From the NCBI RefSeq assembly GCF_013359905.1, contig NZ_JABMCC010000118.1, positions 124,001 to 188,000 on the forward strand: 64,000 nucleotides of DNA. The letters run 5' to 3'. Position 1 is the stretch's first letter. Each line of letters opens with the position of its first letter. The position numbers were made by a program, and so were the translations under genes. This stretch comes from Paenibacillus taichungensis (GTDB lineage Bacteria; Bacillota; Bacilli; Paenibacillales; Paenibacillaceae). The notes below the pieces were generated by a model. That model saw only the letters and a list, made by a program, of their open reading frames with translations, did not search any database and was not told where the DNA came from. Below, one piece after another: positions 42,950 through 52,558 of this stretch.

Positions 42950-45217
42950 TTACTTCTCTGTCGGAAGCGGTGTGAACAGCAGGTTAACCGGCAAATTGCT
43001 TCCTGGTGCAGCCGAGAACACAATCGTTACAGCTTCGCCGTAAGAACCTGTGCGGTAGAGTACACTTTGTTCATTTGGTGCACTTAACGATTTGCTGCCA
43101 TTCGAAATCTGCACAACCTGACCATTAACAAGTGCTACACCCGAGTATCTACCACCACGAGGGTTGAATGAGATCAGCGTGTGCGGAGCCACATTGTTCA
43201 GTGTAATTTTGTAAAGTACGCCGAAGTTACCCGCGTTAGAAGCTTCCGTATAGGCCATAGGGTCTGTGCCGACCAGATTCGGATCACTTGCATTATCCCC
43301 AAGTGGCAGACGAGCGGGCTTCGAACCTACTTCTTGGTCATACGTGATGACACGTGTTGCATTCGGGTACGTACCACGGTTGTGCACACCGTCACGATCC
43401 AGAACAGGCAGTGTGGACCATACAGCCATCGGATCTTTATTTTCTTCGATCATGATAATGTTGTAATCCAGCCTGTAGTCGCTGAAAACATCAGAATACA
43501 GTGAAATTACTTGCCCTTGCTTCATAGGAAGAGCATTGAGTTCAGTAAGAATCAATTTGCTCTCTCCTGGCTGCAACACAACATTCAATTTTCCAGTGCC
43601 ATCTTGCATGGACTGGAACCAACGCTCAATCGATAACCTTCCGGCTACTGTTGCAAATGGCGAAGGACCCGCGAAGCCCATATTTTGCTGCTCTAATGTT
43701 GCTGCGTACATATTATTATTCGTAGCAACAACGTACATTTTCACGTTTTTACCGGTGTTATTTACATGGTGAATCATGAAACGGGTCTGACCGATTGAAG
43801 ACTCTTTGTACACAATCCCTTCCGAATTAACGGTTTCTGGGCTGTTACTACGAATCAGCACACTTTGCTCATCGTAATAAGTGTACGGAACTTTCTCCAT
43901 GGCAGGAACTTCACTGCCGTTAAAGCTGAACTTATCACCTACCGGCGTGAACAACTGATTAAAATCAGAGATAGTATACAGTGTTTCATTAGTGATATTG
44001 ACATTCTTGGTATAGCTGTTACTAGCACCATGTTTGTCCGTAACGGTAATTGTTACTGTTTTTGGACCCGGAACAAAGAATGCCAGAGCATTGTTTTCCC
44101 ATTCAGTTTTTACAATAGCATTTTCATCATCAGTGCTCTGATCAATGTACGTGATCTTTTCACCCATTTTGTATTCTTCCTTGTCTGTCGTAAACATCGC
44201 TACAGGGGGAAGATTCGGTTTCTGAACTTGAATCGTAACAGAGTACGAATCACTCCATTGTCCGCTCGAATCCTGGACAGCATACGTTACCGTATATGTA
44301 CCTGGTTGGTCAAACGAATCCTGACGGCCAGTCCAGCGCTCGTCTACGATATCAAATCCCTTTGGAGAGCTGGATTTGGTGTTGTATGTCACCGTGTCTC
44401 CTACAAAGATCTCTTTTTGTACTGTGAAGCTGGCTACAGGTTTGGTATTCAGGTTCAGTACAACAGTCTTGGCAGACTGATTAACTTTATAAGTAATATT
44501 AAGTGCCTGAGTAATCGATGTCAGTGGCACCATGAACGTATTTTTTTGTTGATAGGCAGGGCCTTTCATCGTTCTGGATTCACCGTTAACAGTGTAAATG
44601 TTACTATTTGTTTTGAAGCGAAGCTCATCTTCGCCACTAATAATAATGGTTTCTTTGGTTGTATTGTCATATTTCACTTCATAACCAACCCGATCAACCA
44701 GTGCGCGGATCGCTACATAAGATACTCCATTTTTAACAGCCATCGGCTGTCCAGCAAGATATGTTTTGCCGTCTTGCACCATTTTGTTGCTGTTCATATA
44801 AAGTGTCAGATCTCCGCCTTTACTTCCGGCTACAGATTGACCGCTTGTAGATGGTTGCTCAACCTCAACTGGAGCTGTCGGAACTGTTGTTTCCTCTTCC
44901 GCATCCTCTCCATCAGCAGGGTCTGTAACAGGGTCAATCGGAGTAACATCTGTACCGGTAGGTTCATTCGTCACCGGGTTTGTTCCTTCGACTGCATTGT
45001 TATCATTGTTATCAGGCTGTTTTGTATCTGCCCCAGACTTTACATCCGATTCCGAGATTGTTTGTTCTTTCTTCACAACCTCCACGGATTTTACATTGGC
45101 TGTATTTGTTGTTGTTGTATCACTTTGATCGGTTGCTAGTGCATTCGCTGGAATCGCTGCAAACGCTTGGAATACAGCTAAAGCGGTAAGTATGGATAAT
45201 TTCTTCTTCAAATTCAT
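42950..45217 (-). CDS. Large secreted protein: stalk domain plus two PKD domains
   Basis: The 755-aa product has a signal peptide (about residues 1-28), an acidic Thr/Asp/Glu/Pro-rich spacer (30-130), a copper amine oxidase N-terminal-like domain (about 137-256), two PKD/Ig-like domains (about 258-332 and 336-408), and a C-terminal region of about 345 residues that I do not recognise. No catalytic signature is evident. The layout suggests an extracellular, perhaps wall-bound, binding or structural protein. AAGGAG precedes the ATG and an ECF-like promoter lies upstream. Confidence 0.85.
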   Translation of the reverse strand: MNLKKKLSILTALAVFQAFAAIPANALATDQSDTTTTNTANVKSVEVVKKEQTISESDVKSGADTKQPDNNDNNAVEGTNPVTNEPTGTDVTPIDPVTDPADGEDAEEETTVPTAPVEVEQPSTSGQSVAGSKGGDLTLYMNSNKMVQDGKTYLAGQPMAVKNGVSYVAIRALVDRVGYEVKYDNTTKETIIISGEDELRFKTNSNIYTVNGESRTMKGPAYQQKNTFMVPLTSITQALNITYKVNQSAKTVVLNLNTKPVASFTVQKEIFVGDTVTYNTKSSSPKGFDIVDERWTGRQDSFDQPGTYTVTYAVQDSSGQWSDSYSVTIQVQKPNLPPVAMFTTDKEEYKMGEKITYIDQSTDDENAIVKTEWENNALAFFVPGPKTVTITVTDKHGASNSYTKNVNITNETLYTISDFNQLFTPVGDKFSFNGSEVPAMEKVPYTYYDEQSVLIRSNSPETVNSEGIVYKESSIGQTRFMIHHVNNTGKNVKMYVVATNNNMYAATLEQQNMGFAGPSPFATVAGRLSIERWFQSMQDGTGKLNVVLQPGESKLILTELNALPMKQGQVISLYSDVFSDYRLDYNIIMIEENKDPMAVWSTLPVLDRDGVHNRGTYPNATRVITYDQEVGSKPARLPLGDNASDPNLVGTDPMAYTEASNAGNFGVLYKITLNNVAPHTLISFNPRGGRYSGVALVNGQVVQISNGSKSLSAPNEQSVLYRTGSYGEAVTIVFSAAPGSNLPVNLLFTPLPTEK

Positions 45218-45278
45218 TCTTTGTCTTTGGCTCCTTCTGCTCCCATTTTATAAATATCCCCCTCAAAAAGTCATACTA

Positions 45279-45307
45279 TTAGACGCTTAGTACCGGGAAA
45301 AGTTGCT
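45279..45307 (-). promoter_or_regulatory. ECF-sigma-like promoter of the stalk/PKD gene
   Basis: On the minus strand AGCAACTTTT (complement of 45298-45307) and CGTCTAAT (complement of 45278-45285) have 16 bases between AAC and CGTC. The resemblance to the promoter at 33571-33603 is close in both boxes. Confidence 0.65.
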
Positions 45308-45425
45308 AAAAATATTTGATAAGAATTGTAAACATTTAATAGAGCGAAAATACTATGAAAATAGTTATCTATCACACCTTCGACTTGGAGTGAAATCTGT
45401 ATTAAAACCGGCCGCATTTTCCAAT

Positions 45426-45477
45426 AAAAAAATCCCTCAAGACATGGTTGAATAAGCACCATGCCACAGAGAGATTT
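45426..45477 (-). terminator. nagZ terminator
   Basis: The hairpin AATC-CTC...CATGGT pairs with ACCATG...GAG-GATT and is followed by TTTTTTA on the minus strand. Confidence 0.75.
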
Positions 45478-45501
45478 AGAGATATAGAGTTTTCGAACTT
45501 G

Positions 45502-47163
45502 CTAACGCAAACTGACGGGCAAGCGTCCTGTTGGCTGCAATTCACCTGTTAAAACGAGGGACAATGCGCGAACCACTGCAGGAGTGTTCTCGTACGTACA
45601 TACATAACTTCCCGGCGTCGGAATCTCCAATAGATCGTATGGATTACGCAGAGCGACTACAATCAGGGAATGCTTCTCACTAAGTTTTTGAACCAAATGA
45701 TGTTGCCCTTTCGGAAGATGGCCTGCGGAAGTGTAAGTACATACGATGATTTGATCTTCCTCCGACACATTCTTGAGTATCTCGTCCGCTTCATCATAAG
45801 AAGGCTGTGTCGTTATTTTGTGCTCCCGAACTCCGGCTCTCAGCTGCGATAACGCCACGCCAAGCGAATCTGTATGAGACCATGGTTCATCCACTTCTGT
45901 GCGTTGCACAACCTCCGGCCAGATGACATACACATTCTTTTCAGGGTTTAAGGGAAGCAATCCATCATTCTGAACTACAGTAATACTATTGGAGGCAATC
46001 TCATCCAACCTGGATTCGATGGAGGCCAGCGACCTTGATGATTCATCTTTCTCTTTTATTGAGAACGTGATCCCATCCTCATCAGATCCATCCGATACAG
46101 TATCATCCTCTTCCATGGAGACAAACGCATGCTCCCACTGACCACAACGCGCTGCCTTCCATGAAATAATATGTTCCAATGCCTGGTTAATGGTAGCTTC
46201 TTCAATTCGCCCAGTGCGAACGGCTTCCACAACGGCTTCCACAGCAGAGACTTGATCTTGCAGTGTGTGACTGACCAGAATTAGATCAGCACCTGCCTCC
46301 ACGGCACGAATGGCTGCTTCGGCCACACCATATGGCTTGGATATCGCATGCATTTCCAGACAGTCTGTAATAATAATGCCGTCAAAGCCCATTTCTTCGC
46401 GTAACAGCCCCGTCAACACTTTACGGGACAATGTAGCTGGAATCGGCTCCGGTTCAATCGCCGGGAAGACGACGTGAGCAGTCATGATGGCATCCACTCC
46501 GGCCTCAATAGCGCGATGGAACGGCAGAAGTTCCACCTCATTCAGCCTGTTACGTTCATGAGGTACAGTGACCATACCGAGATGTGAATCCACCGCTGTA
46601 TCTCCATGTCCAGGAAAATGTTTGGCTGTTGCAGCAACGCCTTGGGATTGATATCCTTTGATGGCTGCTGCACCGTGAGAAGCTACGCTCTCCGCATTCT
46701 CGCCATAGGAGCGCACCCCGATGACCGGATTAAGAACGTTATTATTCACATCCAACACTGGAGCGAGGTTCATATCGATACCGATGCTTTTTAACTCTTG
46801 ACCTAGAATCTGTGCGCATTCAAGGGTATAGTCCGGATTCCCCGTCGCTCCAAGCGCCATGTTTCCAGGCACCTGGGTCACTCCCTCTTTGTCAATCCGG
46901 GCCACCATCCCACCCTCTTGATCCACGGAGATCATCAGAGGTAAATCTCCGGCTTCAGCTGCGATCGCTTGCAAGTCGGCAGACAGTCGTTTTAACTGGT
47001 CTACGCTTTCCACATTCCGCCTGAAATAAATGACGCCTCCAACATGATAATCACGGATCAGTTGATTGATCTGTTCATCAGCATGCTGTCCATGGAATCC
47101 ACACATAAACATCTGTCCTACCCGCTGTTCCAACGAAAGCTGATCGATCGAATTCATACGCAT
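45502..47163 (-). CDS. nagZ: Beta-N-acetylhexosaminidase (GH3, NagZ-like)
   Basis: A family 3 glycoside hydrolase that removes terminal beta-N-acetylglucosamine. The NagZ loop KHFPGHGDTAVDSHLGM carries the His/Asp pair, and IITDCLEM has the nucleophile Asp. After the TIM barrel (about residues 1-340) a second alpha/beta domain extends to 553. There is no signal peptide, so it should act in the cytosol, unlike B. subtilis NagZ which is exported. It directly follows the YesM/YesN-like regulators and sugar transporter genes, suggesting its substrate is imported by them. GGGGAGG precedes the ATG. Confidence 0.92.
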   Translation of the reverse strand: MRMNSIDQLSLEQRVGQMFMCGFHGQHADEQINQLIRDYHVGGVIYFRRNVESVDQLKRLSADLQAIAAEAGDLPLMISVDQEGGMVARIDKEGVTQVPGNMALGATGNPDYTLECAQILGQELKSIGIDMNLAPVLDVNNNVLNPVIGVRSYGENAESVASHGAAAIKGYQSQGVAATAKHFPGHGDTAVDSHLGMVTVPHERNRLNEVELLPFHRAIEAGVDAIMTAHVVFPAIEPEPIPATLSRKVLTGLLREEMGFDGIIITDCLEMHAISKPYGVAEAAIRAVEAGADLILVSHTLQDQVSAVEAVVEAVRTGRIEEATINQALEHIISWKAARCGQWEHAFVSMEEDDTVSDGSDEDGITFSIKEKDESSRSLASIESRLDEIASNSITVVQNDGLLPLNPEKNVYVIWPEVVQRTEVDEPWSHTDSLGVALSQLRAGVREHKITTQPSYDEADEILKNVSEEDQIIVCTYTSAGHLPKGQHHLVQKLSEKHSLIVVALRNPYDLLEIPTPGSYVCTYENTPAVVRALSLVLTGELQPTGRLPVSLR

Positions 47164-47176
47164 GCTTTCCTCCCCA

Positions 47177-48811
47177 TTATGAACCTGCTCTTTGGTTTGA
47201 CCTGAATTCTGATGGTTTCATGTGAAAATGTTTATGGAACACCTTGGAGAAATATCGCCGTTCCTTATACCCCGTCGCTTCTCCAATGGCTGTAATACTC
47301 CATTCCGTTGTACTCAATAATAAGGCCGCACTCTCCATTCGCTTATGGGTCATATATTCAACAAAGGTTACACCCATCTGATTTTTGAACAGCTGGCAAA
47401 AGTAGCCCGGACTGATGCCCAGCCAATCAGCTACCTCATCAATGCCCAGATCACATTCCAATCTGGCGTTCATATACTCGCACGCAGAACTGATCAGCTC
47501 AGACACAGAGGGGCGAGGTACACTTTTCTTATCATGACAAACATAAGCAAGTGCCTCCGCCAGTTCGATTAATTCCTTGATGGATGTTGCTGAATGCAAT
47601 GCACTCCAGAAGTGCATTTCGTCCTGTTCAGCCATGACATGTACTTCGCGCAATTCACGAAGCATATGTACCAGCAGAAAACGCAGACTATTTTCGGCTA
47701 CGCCATCCAGCGTACTTTTATGCTCGCTCATCTGATGTTTGAGCCTCACTAGCAGGTCTATCAATCCTTGTTTATTTCCCTGTCTGATCCAGCGGGTGAT
47801 CAAGTCCAAATCCTCTTTTGTAATCCACATTGTTGTCCTGCTGGAAGGTTCTTTGGATGACATGATAGAGTGCTCAGCAGATTCTTGTTCCTGCCCATCG
47901 CTGCGCTGATTAGAATCATTCATAATTAGTAATCGCTGACAGTGCCGGTATCGCTCAGCCATCTGATCATTCAGTTTCACAGGCATAACATCCTGAATGA
48001 CCCTTGTCTTCATGCCTGAACCTATCTCAAATGTCGTATCTAGTTCCAACTGGACCTGTTGAGCCAGTGCATCTGCTCGCAGTCTCCATTCATCTGACGC
48101 CTCCACCAACATGCACCATTCTCCCTTACGGGCCGAAATCAGCAGAGTACCTTCACAAATCCGGTCTGTAATCTCCCTAAGTTTAGAACGGACCATTCCA
48201 TGCCAGCTTTGGTGCCGAGCCCCAGACCATCCGATCGAATGTTTAAAATAACCTGACACATCGATAAGTAGCAGGATATATCGTAACGAAGATGCCTGTG
48301 GTTCGGAGGAAGAAGGAGGGGAAGAATATAATGAATCTTCCTCTTTTCGCATCAGGTCAATGATATGTTTGTGCCTTACCCATACTTCCATCTCCGATTT
48401 GCGGTGGCGTTCAGCCTCCACTTCCAACCGTTTCTTCTGAATCTGACTAGCAAGCTCACGCAATTTCTGTTCCAGATCCAGGTAATCGATTGGTTTGCAT
48501 ATGTATTCATGGACATTGTAACGAATGGCCGTACGAGCATACTCAAACTGCTGATATCCTGTCAGCAAAATAATCTCGCAAGTTTCACCTTGTTCCCGCA
48601 ATATTTGAATTAGTTCCAGACCATCCATAGAGGGCATGCGAATATCACATAACATGATGTCAGGGTGACATTCAGCAACTTTATCCAGTGCTTCGGACCC
48701 GCTTCTGGCCGTACCTACAATTTCAATGCCCATGTCTTCCCATGGCAAGATAAAACTCAAATTCTCCAAAATCGGCAGCTCATCGTCAACCAACAACGCG
48801 GTTAGATTCAT
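47177..48811 (-). CDS. YesN-type response regulator (AraC HTH)
   Basis: The N-terminal receiver domain carries Asp56 (MLCDIRMPSMDG) as phospho-acceptor. A long middle region of about 300 residues leads to a C-terminal AraC/XylS double HTH (about 435-540, ISPGYFCQLFKNQMGVTFVEY then ITAIGEATGYKERRYFSKVF). It overlaps the kinase gene by 4 bases. Such pairs control nearby carbohydrate transporters in Paenibacillus, so the adjacent ABC genes are the likely target. Confidence 0.95.
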   Translation of the reverse strand: MNLTALLVDDELPILENLSFILPWEDMGIEIVGTARSGSEALDKVAECHPDIMLCDIRMPSMDGLELIQILREQGETCEIILLTGYQQFEYARTAIRYNVHEYICKPIDYLDLEQKLRELASQIQKKRLEVEAERHRKSEMEVWVRHKHIIDLMRKEEDSLYSSPPSSSEPQASSLRYILLLIDVSGYFKHSIGWSGARHQSWHGMVRSKLREITDRICEGTLLISARKGEWCMLVEASDEWRLRADALAQQVQLELDTTFEIGSGMKTRVIQDVMPVKLNDQMAERYRHCQRLLIMNDSNQRSDGQEQESAEHSIMSSKEPSSRTTMWITKEDLDLITRWIRQGNKQGLIDLLVRLKHQMSEHKSTLDGVAENSLRFLLVHMLRELREVHVMAEQDEMHFWSALHSATSIKELIELAEALAYVCHDKKSVPRPSVSELISSACEYMNARLECDLGIDEVADWLGISPGYFCQLFKNQMGVTFVEYMTHKRMESAALLLSTTEWSITAIGEATGYKERRYFSKVFHKHFHMKPSEFRSNQRAGS

Positions 48812-50649
48812 TCATCTTCCCCCTGCTCATATTGTGGAATAATACATTGAATGATAGTGCCATGTCCCGGAGAGGAACATATAAACACCCCGTATCCGGC
48901 CCCATATTGAATCCTTATCCGATCTGCAACACTTCTTAAACCCAGCCCTCGACGCTCTGCCATTGAAGACAGCTGCTTCGTTCCCTCAGCCATGATGTAT
49001 TCAGGCGGGTCTTCTGCCATGTATTCGAATCGAGCCAACATTTCCTGGGGAATACCGATACCATTGTCCTCAACTCGAAGCACCAAGTTATTCCTTTCCA
49101 CAAATGCACTGATCCGAAGTACACCCTGATATTCGATTCCCTCGAACCCATGCTGAATACTATTTTCCACAAGAGGTTGGAGGGTTAGCTTGAGTATAGA
49201 TGAGGTGTACAGATGAGATGGAATGTCAATCTCGTACCGGAACAAATCACTAAACCTGTAATGCTGGATCTCAAGATAACTCTGCAAGTGCCTTAACTCC
49301 TCACTAAGCGAGATCTCCTCCTGATCCTGAATACTGATCCGCAGCATATTGCCAAGACGTGTCACCATTTCACTTACTTTACGCCCTTCTCCCCTCATGG
49401 CTAGTCCGTTAATGGATTCCAGCGTGTTAAATAGAAAATGAGGTTTGATCTGGGCTTGAAGCACGCGTAGTTCTGCCTTGGCCTTCTGTTCCTGCTCTGC
49501 ACGAACACGTCGGAACAGACCGCCGATGCGATCCAGCAATTCGTTGAACCCTTGGGCAAGCAGCTGCATCTCGTCAAAGCCACTTCCTTCGACCCGGGCA
49601 TTAAAGTCCCCGTCATCTACACGCCTCATGAATCGTACGAGTACCGCAATATTGCCGGTAATCCGGTTCATGAAGAACACATTGAAAACCATCGCAGCAA
49701 GCAGGCACAGCAGAATGATAATAATCGACCAGCCAGCAAACACATTCGTCTCTGCCGATAATGCTTCCCATGAAGTGACACTGACCAGACTCCAGTTATA
49801 GTTTTTCAGATGATATTGTGAAATGATGCTTTCACTGCCATCGAACACTGCTCTGGTGCTGCTGAACCCTGGTCCGTAAATTCCAGAACGCACACCCAGA
49901 TTCTCCATCTTCTCTCCGCTGTAGCGTCCGGAAGGATCGTATACGATCAGACCCTCTTCATTGATGAGCAGGAACGAAGTATCCTGTGCAGGATCACTTA
50001 TCTGCAGATGGCGGAAGATGCGGTCCATCTCCCCTTTTTTAATCTGAACGACAAGGACCCCAATATTCTGAAAATAACTGAGTTCCTTGACCAACCGAAT
50101 CTGAGTAAAGACAGGCTCTACGCCCGTCAGTTCAGGATATTCCAGAGGGGCCAGCCATTTGGGCACGCCGTTGAGTTCCTGGATTTCTTTGAATATTGGA
50201 TGAACCTTAAATTGTTGGAAAGGAAGCGCTTGAAAATTTTCTTTCGTAAATATAGAAACAATCTGGTTATCCTGAGACGAACGCGGACGCAAATCATACA
50301 AGAAGGCATAACTAATAAACGGGTAGTTGTATAAAAGGGAACGGAAATTACGCTGGCTGGCATTCAGCGACAATTGATTACCGATTCCAAGGTCCTGTTT
50401 GCTAGGATCTTTGGCGTTCAAAGCCATCTGGAATACCGATGTGGCAATGCCGTTGTCCGTGACATTGTTGATCTGCTGAAAAACATTCTCGATATTATAG
50501 CTGATCGCCTGGAGTGCATATTCAGACTGCTGATTGTATTTTTTCTCAATCGTATGTGATGTGACCAAGAACATGCCGATTCCAAGCGTGCACATCGGTA
50601 CAATGATGAGCAACAGAAATGCCATGGCCAGCTTCATCCGCAAGTTCAT
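48808..50649 (-). CDS. YesM-type sensor histidine kinase
   Basis: Membrane helices at about residues 7-29 and 305-327 flank a large extracellular sensor domain. HAMP follows (about 328-380), then the His_kinase domain with His404 in IKPHFLFNTLESI and a HATPase domain (VENSIQHGFEG, VEDNGIGIP, GLGLRSVADRI). This is the LytS/YesM class. The ligand is probably the sugar recognised by the binding protein encoded upstream. Confidence 0.95.
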   Translation of the reverse strand: MNLRMKLAMAFLLLIIVPMCTLGIGMFLVTSHTIEKKYNQQSEYALQAISYNIENVFQQINNVTDNGIATSVFQMALNAKDPSKQDLGIGNQLSLNASQRNFRSLLYNYPFISYAFLYDLRPRSSQDNQIVSIFTKENFQALPFQQFKVHPIFKEIQELNGVPKWLAPLEYPELTGVEPVFTQIRLVKELSYFQNIGVLVVQIKKGEMDRIFRHLQISDPAQDTSFLLINEEGLIVYDPSGRYSGEKMENLGVRSGIYGPGFSSTRAVFDGSESIISQYHLKNYNWSLVSVTSWEALSAETNVFAGWSIIIILLCLLAAMVFNVFFMNRITGNIAVLVRFMRRVDDGDFNARVEGSGFDEMQLLAQGFNELLDRIGGLFRRVRAEQEQKAKAELRVLQAQIKPHFLFNTLESINGLAMRGEGRKVSEMVTRLGNMLRISIQDQEEISLSEELRHLQSYLEIQHYRFSDLFRYEIDIPSHLYTSSILKLTLQPLVENSIQHGFEGIEYQGVLRISAFVERNNLVLRVEDNGIGIPQEMLARFEYMAEDPPEYIMAEGTKQLSSMAERRGLGLRSVADRIRIQYGAGYGVFICSSPGHGTIIQCIIPQYEQGEDE

Positions 50650-50680
50650 TTCCCGTTCTCCCTATATAACGCATCGTTAA

Positions 50681-51511
50681 TTAACCTTTAACACTACCTG
50701 CCGTTACGCCTTCAATGATTTTCTCCTGCAATATGGCGTAGATTACAACAACCGGTACAACACTGTATACAATGCCTGCTGACATCTGGGCATAATTCAT
50801 TTGATACTGATCACGAAACTGGACCATGCCGACAGGCAATGTACGCAGTTTATCGGTGGATAAGAAATAGTTGGCGAGTAAAAATTCGTTCCAGTTGCCG
50901 AGGAAATTCACGATAAACACCGTAACAATGGCTGGAACTGTAAGGGGTATCACTATTCTAGCAAAGATACCCGGAGCCCTCAACCCATCCATAACCGCGG
51001 CTTCCTCAATTTCTCCAGGGAGTGACCGCATAAAAGCAGCCAAAATAATAATTGTGAACGGAATTGCATTCGCAACATAAGGAATGATCAGCGCCAAATG
51101 AGTATCCAAAATGCCGAGCTTGCGGACAAGCAAATAAATTGGCAGCATGAGCGCATTATTTGGAATCAGCATGCCCGCCAGAATGAGACTGTACAGTAAC
51201 ATGCTCCATTTGCGGTGTCTCATCCGCGTTATAGCAAAAGCAAACATAGCACCAAGCACAATGGTTCCGACTGAGGACAAGACCGAAATATACATGCTGT
51301 TCCAGAAATACGTTCCAATCTTGGCATTTACCCAAGCCTCAACGTAGTTATTAAACACCCAAGTGGAAGGCAGACCGAACGGATTCAGTGCAATTTCGTT
51401 GTTATCCTGCTTAAATGAAGAAAAAATTACGAATAAAAAGGGAAACAGAATCGCAAGTAGATACAACATTAACAAAACATGAGGTATACTGCCTTTTATG
51501 TTTTTTACCAT
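50681..51511 (-). CDS. Carbohydrate ABC transporter permease (MalG-like)
   Basis: A CUT1 permease with six membrane helices and the EAA loop EIEEAAVMDGLRAPGIFARIVIP region (residues about 180-203). Its ATG overlaps the stop of the upstream permease (TGATG), and AAAGGGTGG gives good spacing. It pairs with the other permease. No ATPase gene is in the cluster, so a shared MsmX-type ATPase elsewhere is likely. Confidence 0.94.
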   Translation of the reverse strand: MVKNIKGSIPHVLLMLYLLAILFPFLFVIFSSFKQDNNEIALNPFGLPSTWVFNNYVEAWVNAKIGTYFWNSMYISVLSSVGTIVLGAMFAFAITRMRHRKWSMLLYSLILAGMLIPNNALMLPIYLLVRKLGILDTHLALIIPYVANAIPFTIIILAAFMRSLPGEIEEAAVMDGLRAPGIFARIVIPLTVPAIVTVFIVNFLGNWNEFLLANYFLSTDKLRTLPVGMVQFRDQYQMNYAQMSAGIVYSVVPVVVIYAILQEKIIEGVTAGSVKG

Positions 51512-52395
51512 CAATATTCCACCCTTTCGTTGCGTCTCGCCACCAGCAACTGATATACCGCGGTGAGCACAAGCGTCAGAGCAAAGATCAGAACAGCAAT
51601 CGTATTGCCATAACCGTATTTGAAATTGGTAATCGCATATTTGATCATATACGTAGCAAGCACTTCGGTAGAGCCTGCGGGTCCACCTTTGGTCATAACC
51701 AGAACAATATCTGCTGCCTTCATCGCCCCGGCAATGGATAACATGATGACGACGGAAATAATAGGTCTGATAAGTGGCAATGTAATTTTGAAAGCTCTTT
51801 GTACGGCTGTTGCTCCATCAATGGCTGCCGCTTCATCCAGATCCTTGGGAATAGCCAGAATGGCTGCCAAAACCATGACAATATAAAATCCCGTCCACTG
51901 CCACGCATTGGTTACGAGAATGGATATCATTGCGAATCGGTTATCGGATAGCCAATAGACTGGCGAAATACCTACGGTTTCAAGTAACTGATTCAACAGG
52001 CCGATGTTAGGCTCGTATATGAATCCCCACAGAATACCGATGACGGCCGTTGACATAATGGACGGCAAAAAGACGGCTGTTTTGTACAATCCCTTCAATT
52101 TCTTTACATTCGCAATGAGCAGGGAAAACAGCACAATGAGAGGCACCTGGATCAAAACCGAAAATGCGATAAAGAAACCGTTATTGCGCGTAGAAATCCA
52201 AAAACGTTCATCTGTCAATGCTTTTGCATAGTTGGACAGTCCCACAAAACGCGGCTCTGCGGATACACCGTTCCAACTGGTCAGACTGTAATAGAGCGAA
52301 CTGCCGATAGGATACAGGAAAAACATGATAAACAGGATCAGTGCCGGCAACACAAACAACGTATAGATCAGCGGGCTGCGGAGTGAAGTATTCAT
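51511..52395 (-). CDS. Carbohydrate ABC transporter permease (MalF-like)
   Basis: A 294-aa CUT1 permease with six membrane helices and the EAA motif in DLDEAAAIDGATAVQRAFKI. GGAGG precedes the ATG. It is separated from the binding-protein gene by 163 bases that hold a GC-rich hairpin. Confidence 0.94.
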   Translation of the reverse strand: MNTSLRSPLIYTLFVLPALILFIMFFLYPIGSSLYYSLTSWNGVSAEPRFVGLSNYAKALTDERFWISTRNNGFFIAFSVLIQVPLIVLFSLLIANVKKLKGLYKTAVFLPSIMSTAVIGILWGFIYEPNIGLLNQLLETVGISPVYWLSDNRFAMISILVTNAWQWTGFYIVMVLAAILAIPKDLDEAAAIDGATAVQRAFKITLPLIRPIISVVIMLSIAGAMKAADIVLVMTKGGPAGSTEVLATYMIKYAITNFKYGYGNTIAVLIFALTLVLTAVYQLLVARRNERVEY

Positions 52396-52484
52396 GATCT
52401 ACCTCCTTCAGTGACTTCAACTTCTTATGCTCGTATATAGAGCAGATTCCTCAGCAGTATAATTCTCTAGATAGGACCAAGGGT

Positions 52485-52515
52485 TTTACCCCGGCAGTGT
52501 TCCAACCGGGGTAAA
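52485..52515 (-). terminator. Intercistronic hairpin between binding protein and permease genes
   Basis: The perfect 10-bp stem TTTACCCCGG / CCGGGGTAAA with an 11-nt loop has only a short T-tract. It is likely a partial terminator or mRNA stabiliser that keeps the binding protein in excess over the permeases, as in other sugar operons. Confidence 0.6.
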
Positions 52516-52558
52516 CCAGCATGGTGTTAGCAGGTACTCTTCTTCGCTTAAAGATCGT

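Noticed and set aside
43865..45139. 424-codon plus-strand frame opposite the stalk/PKD gene
   Set aside because: Long only because of the low-complexity Thr/Asp/Glu codons of the real gene; Cys/Arg/Ile-rich nonsense composition and no ribosome site.
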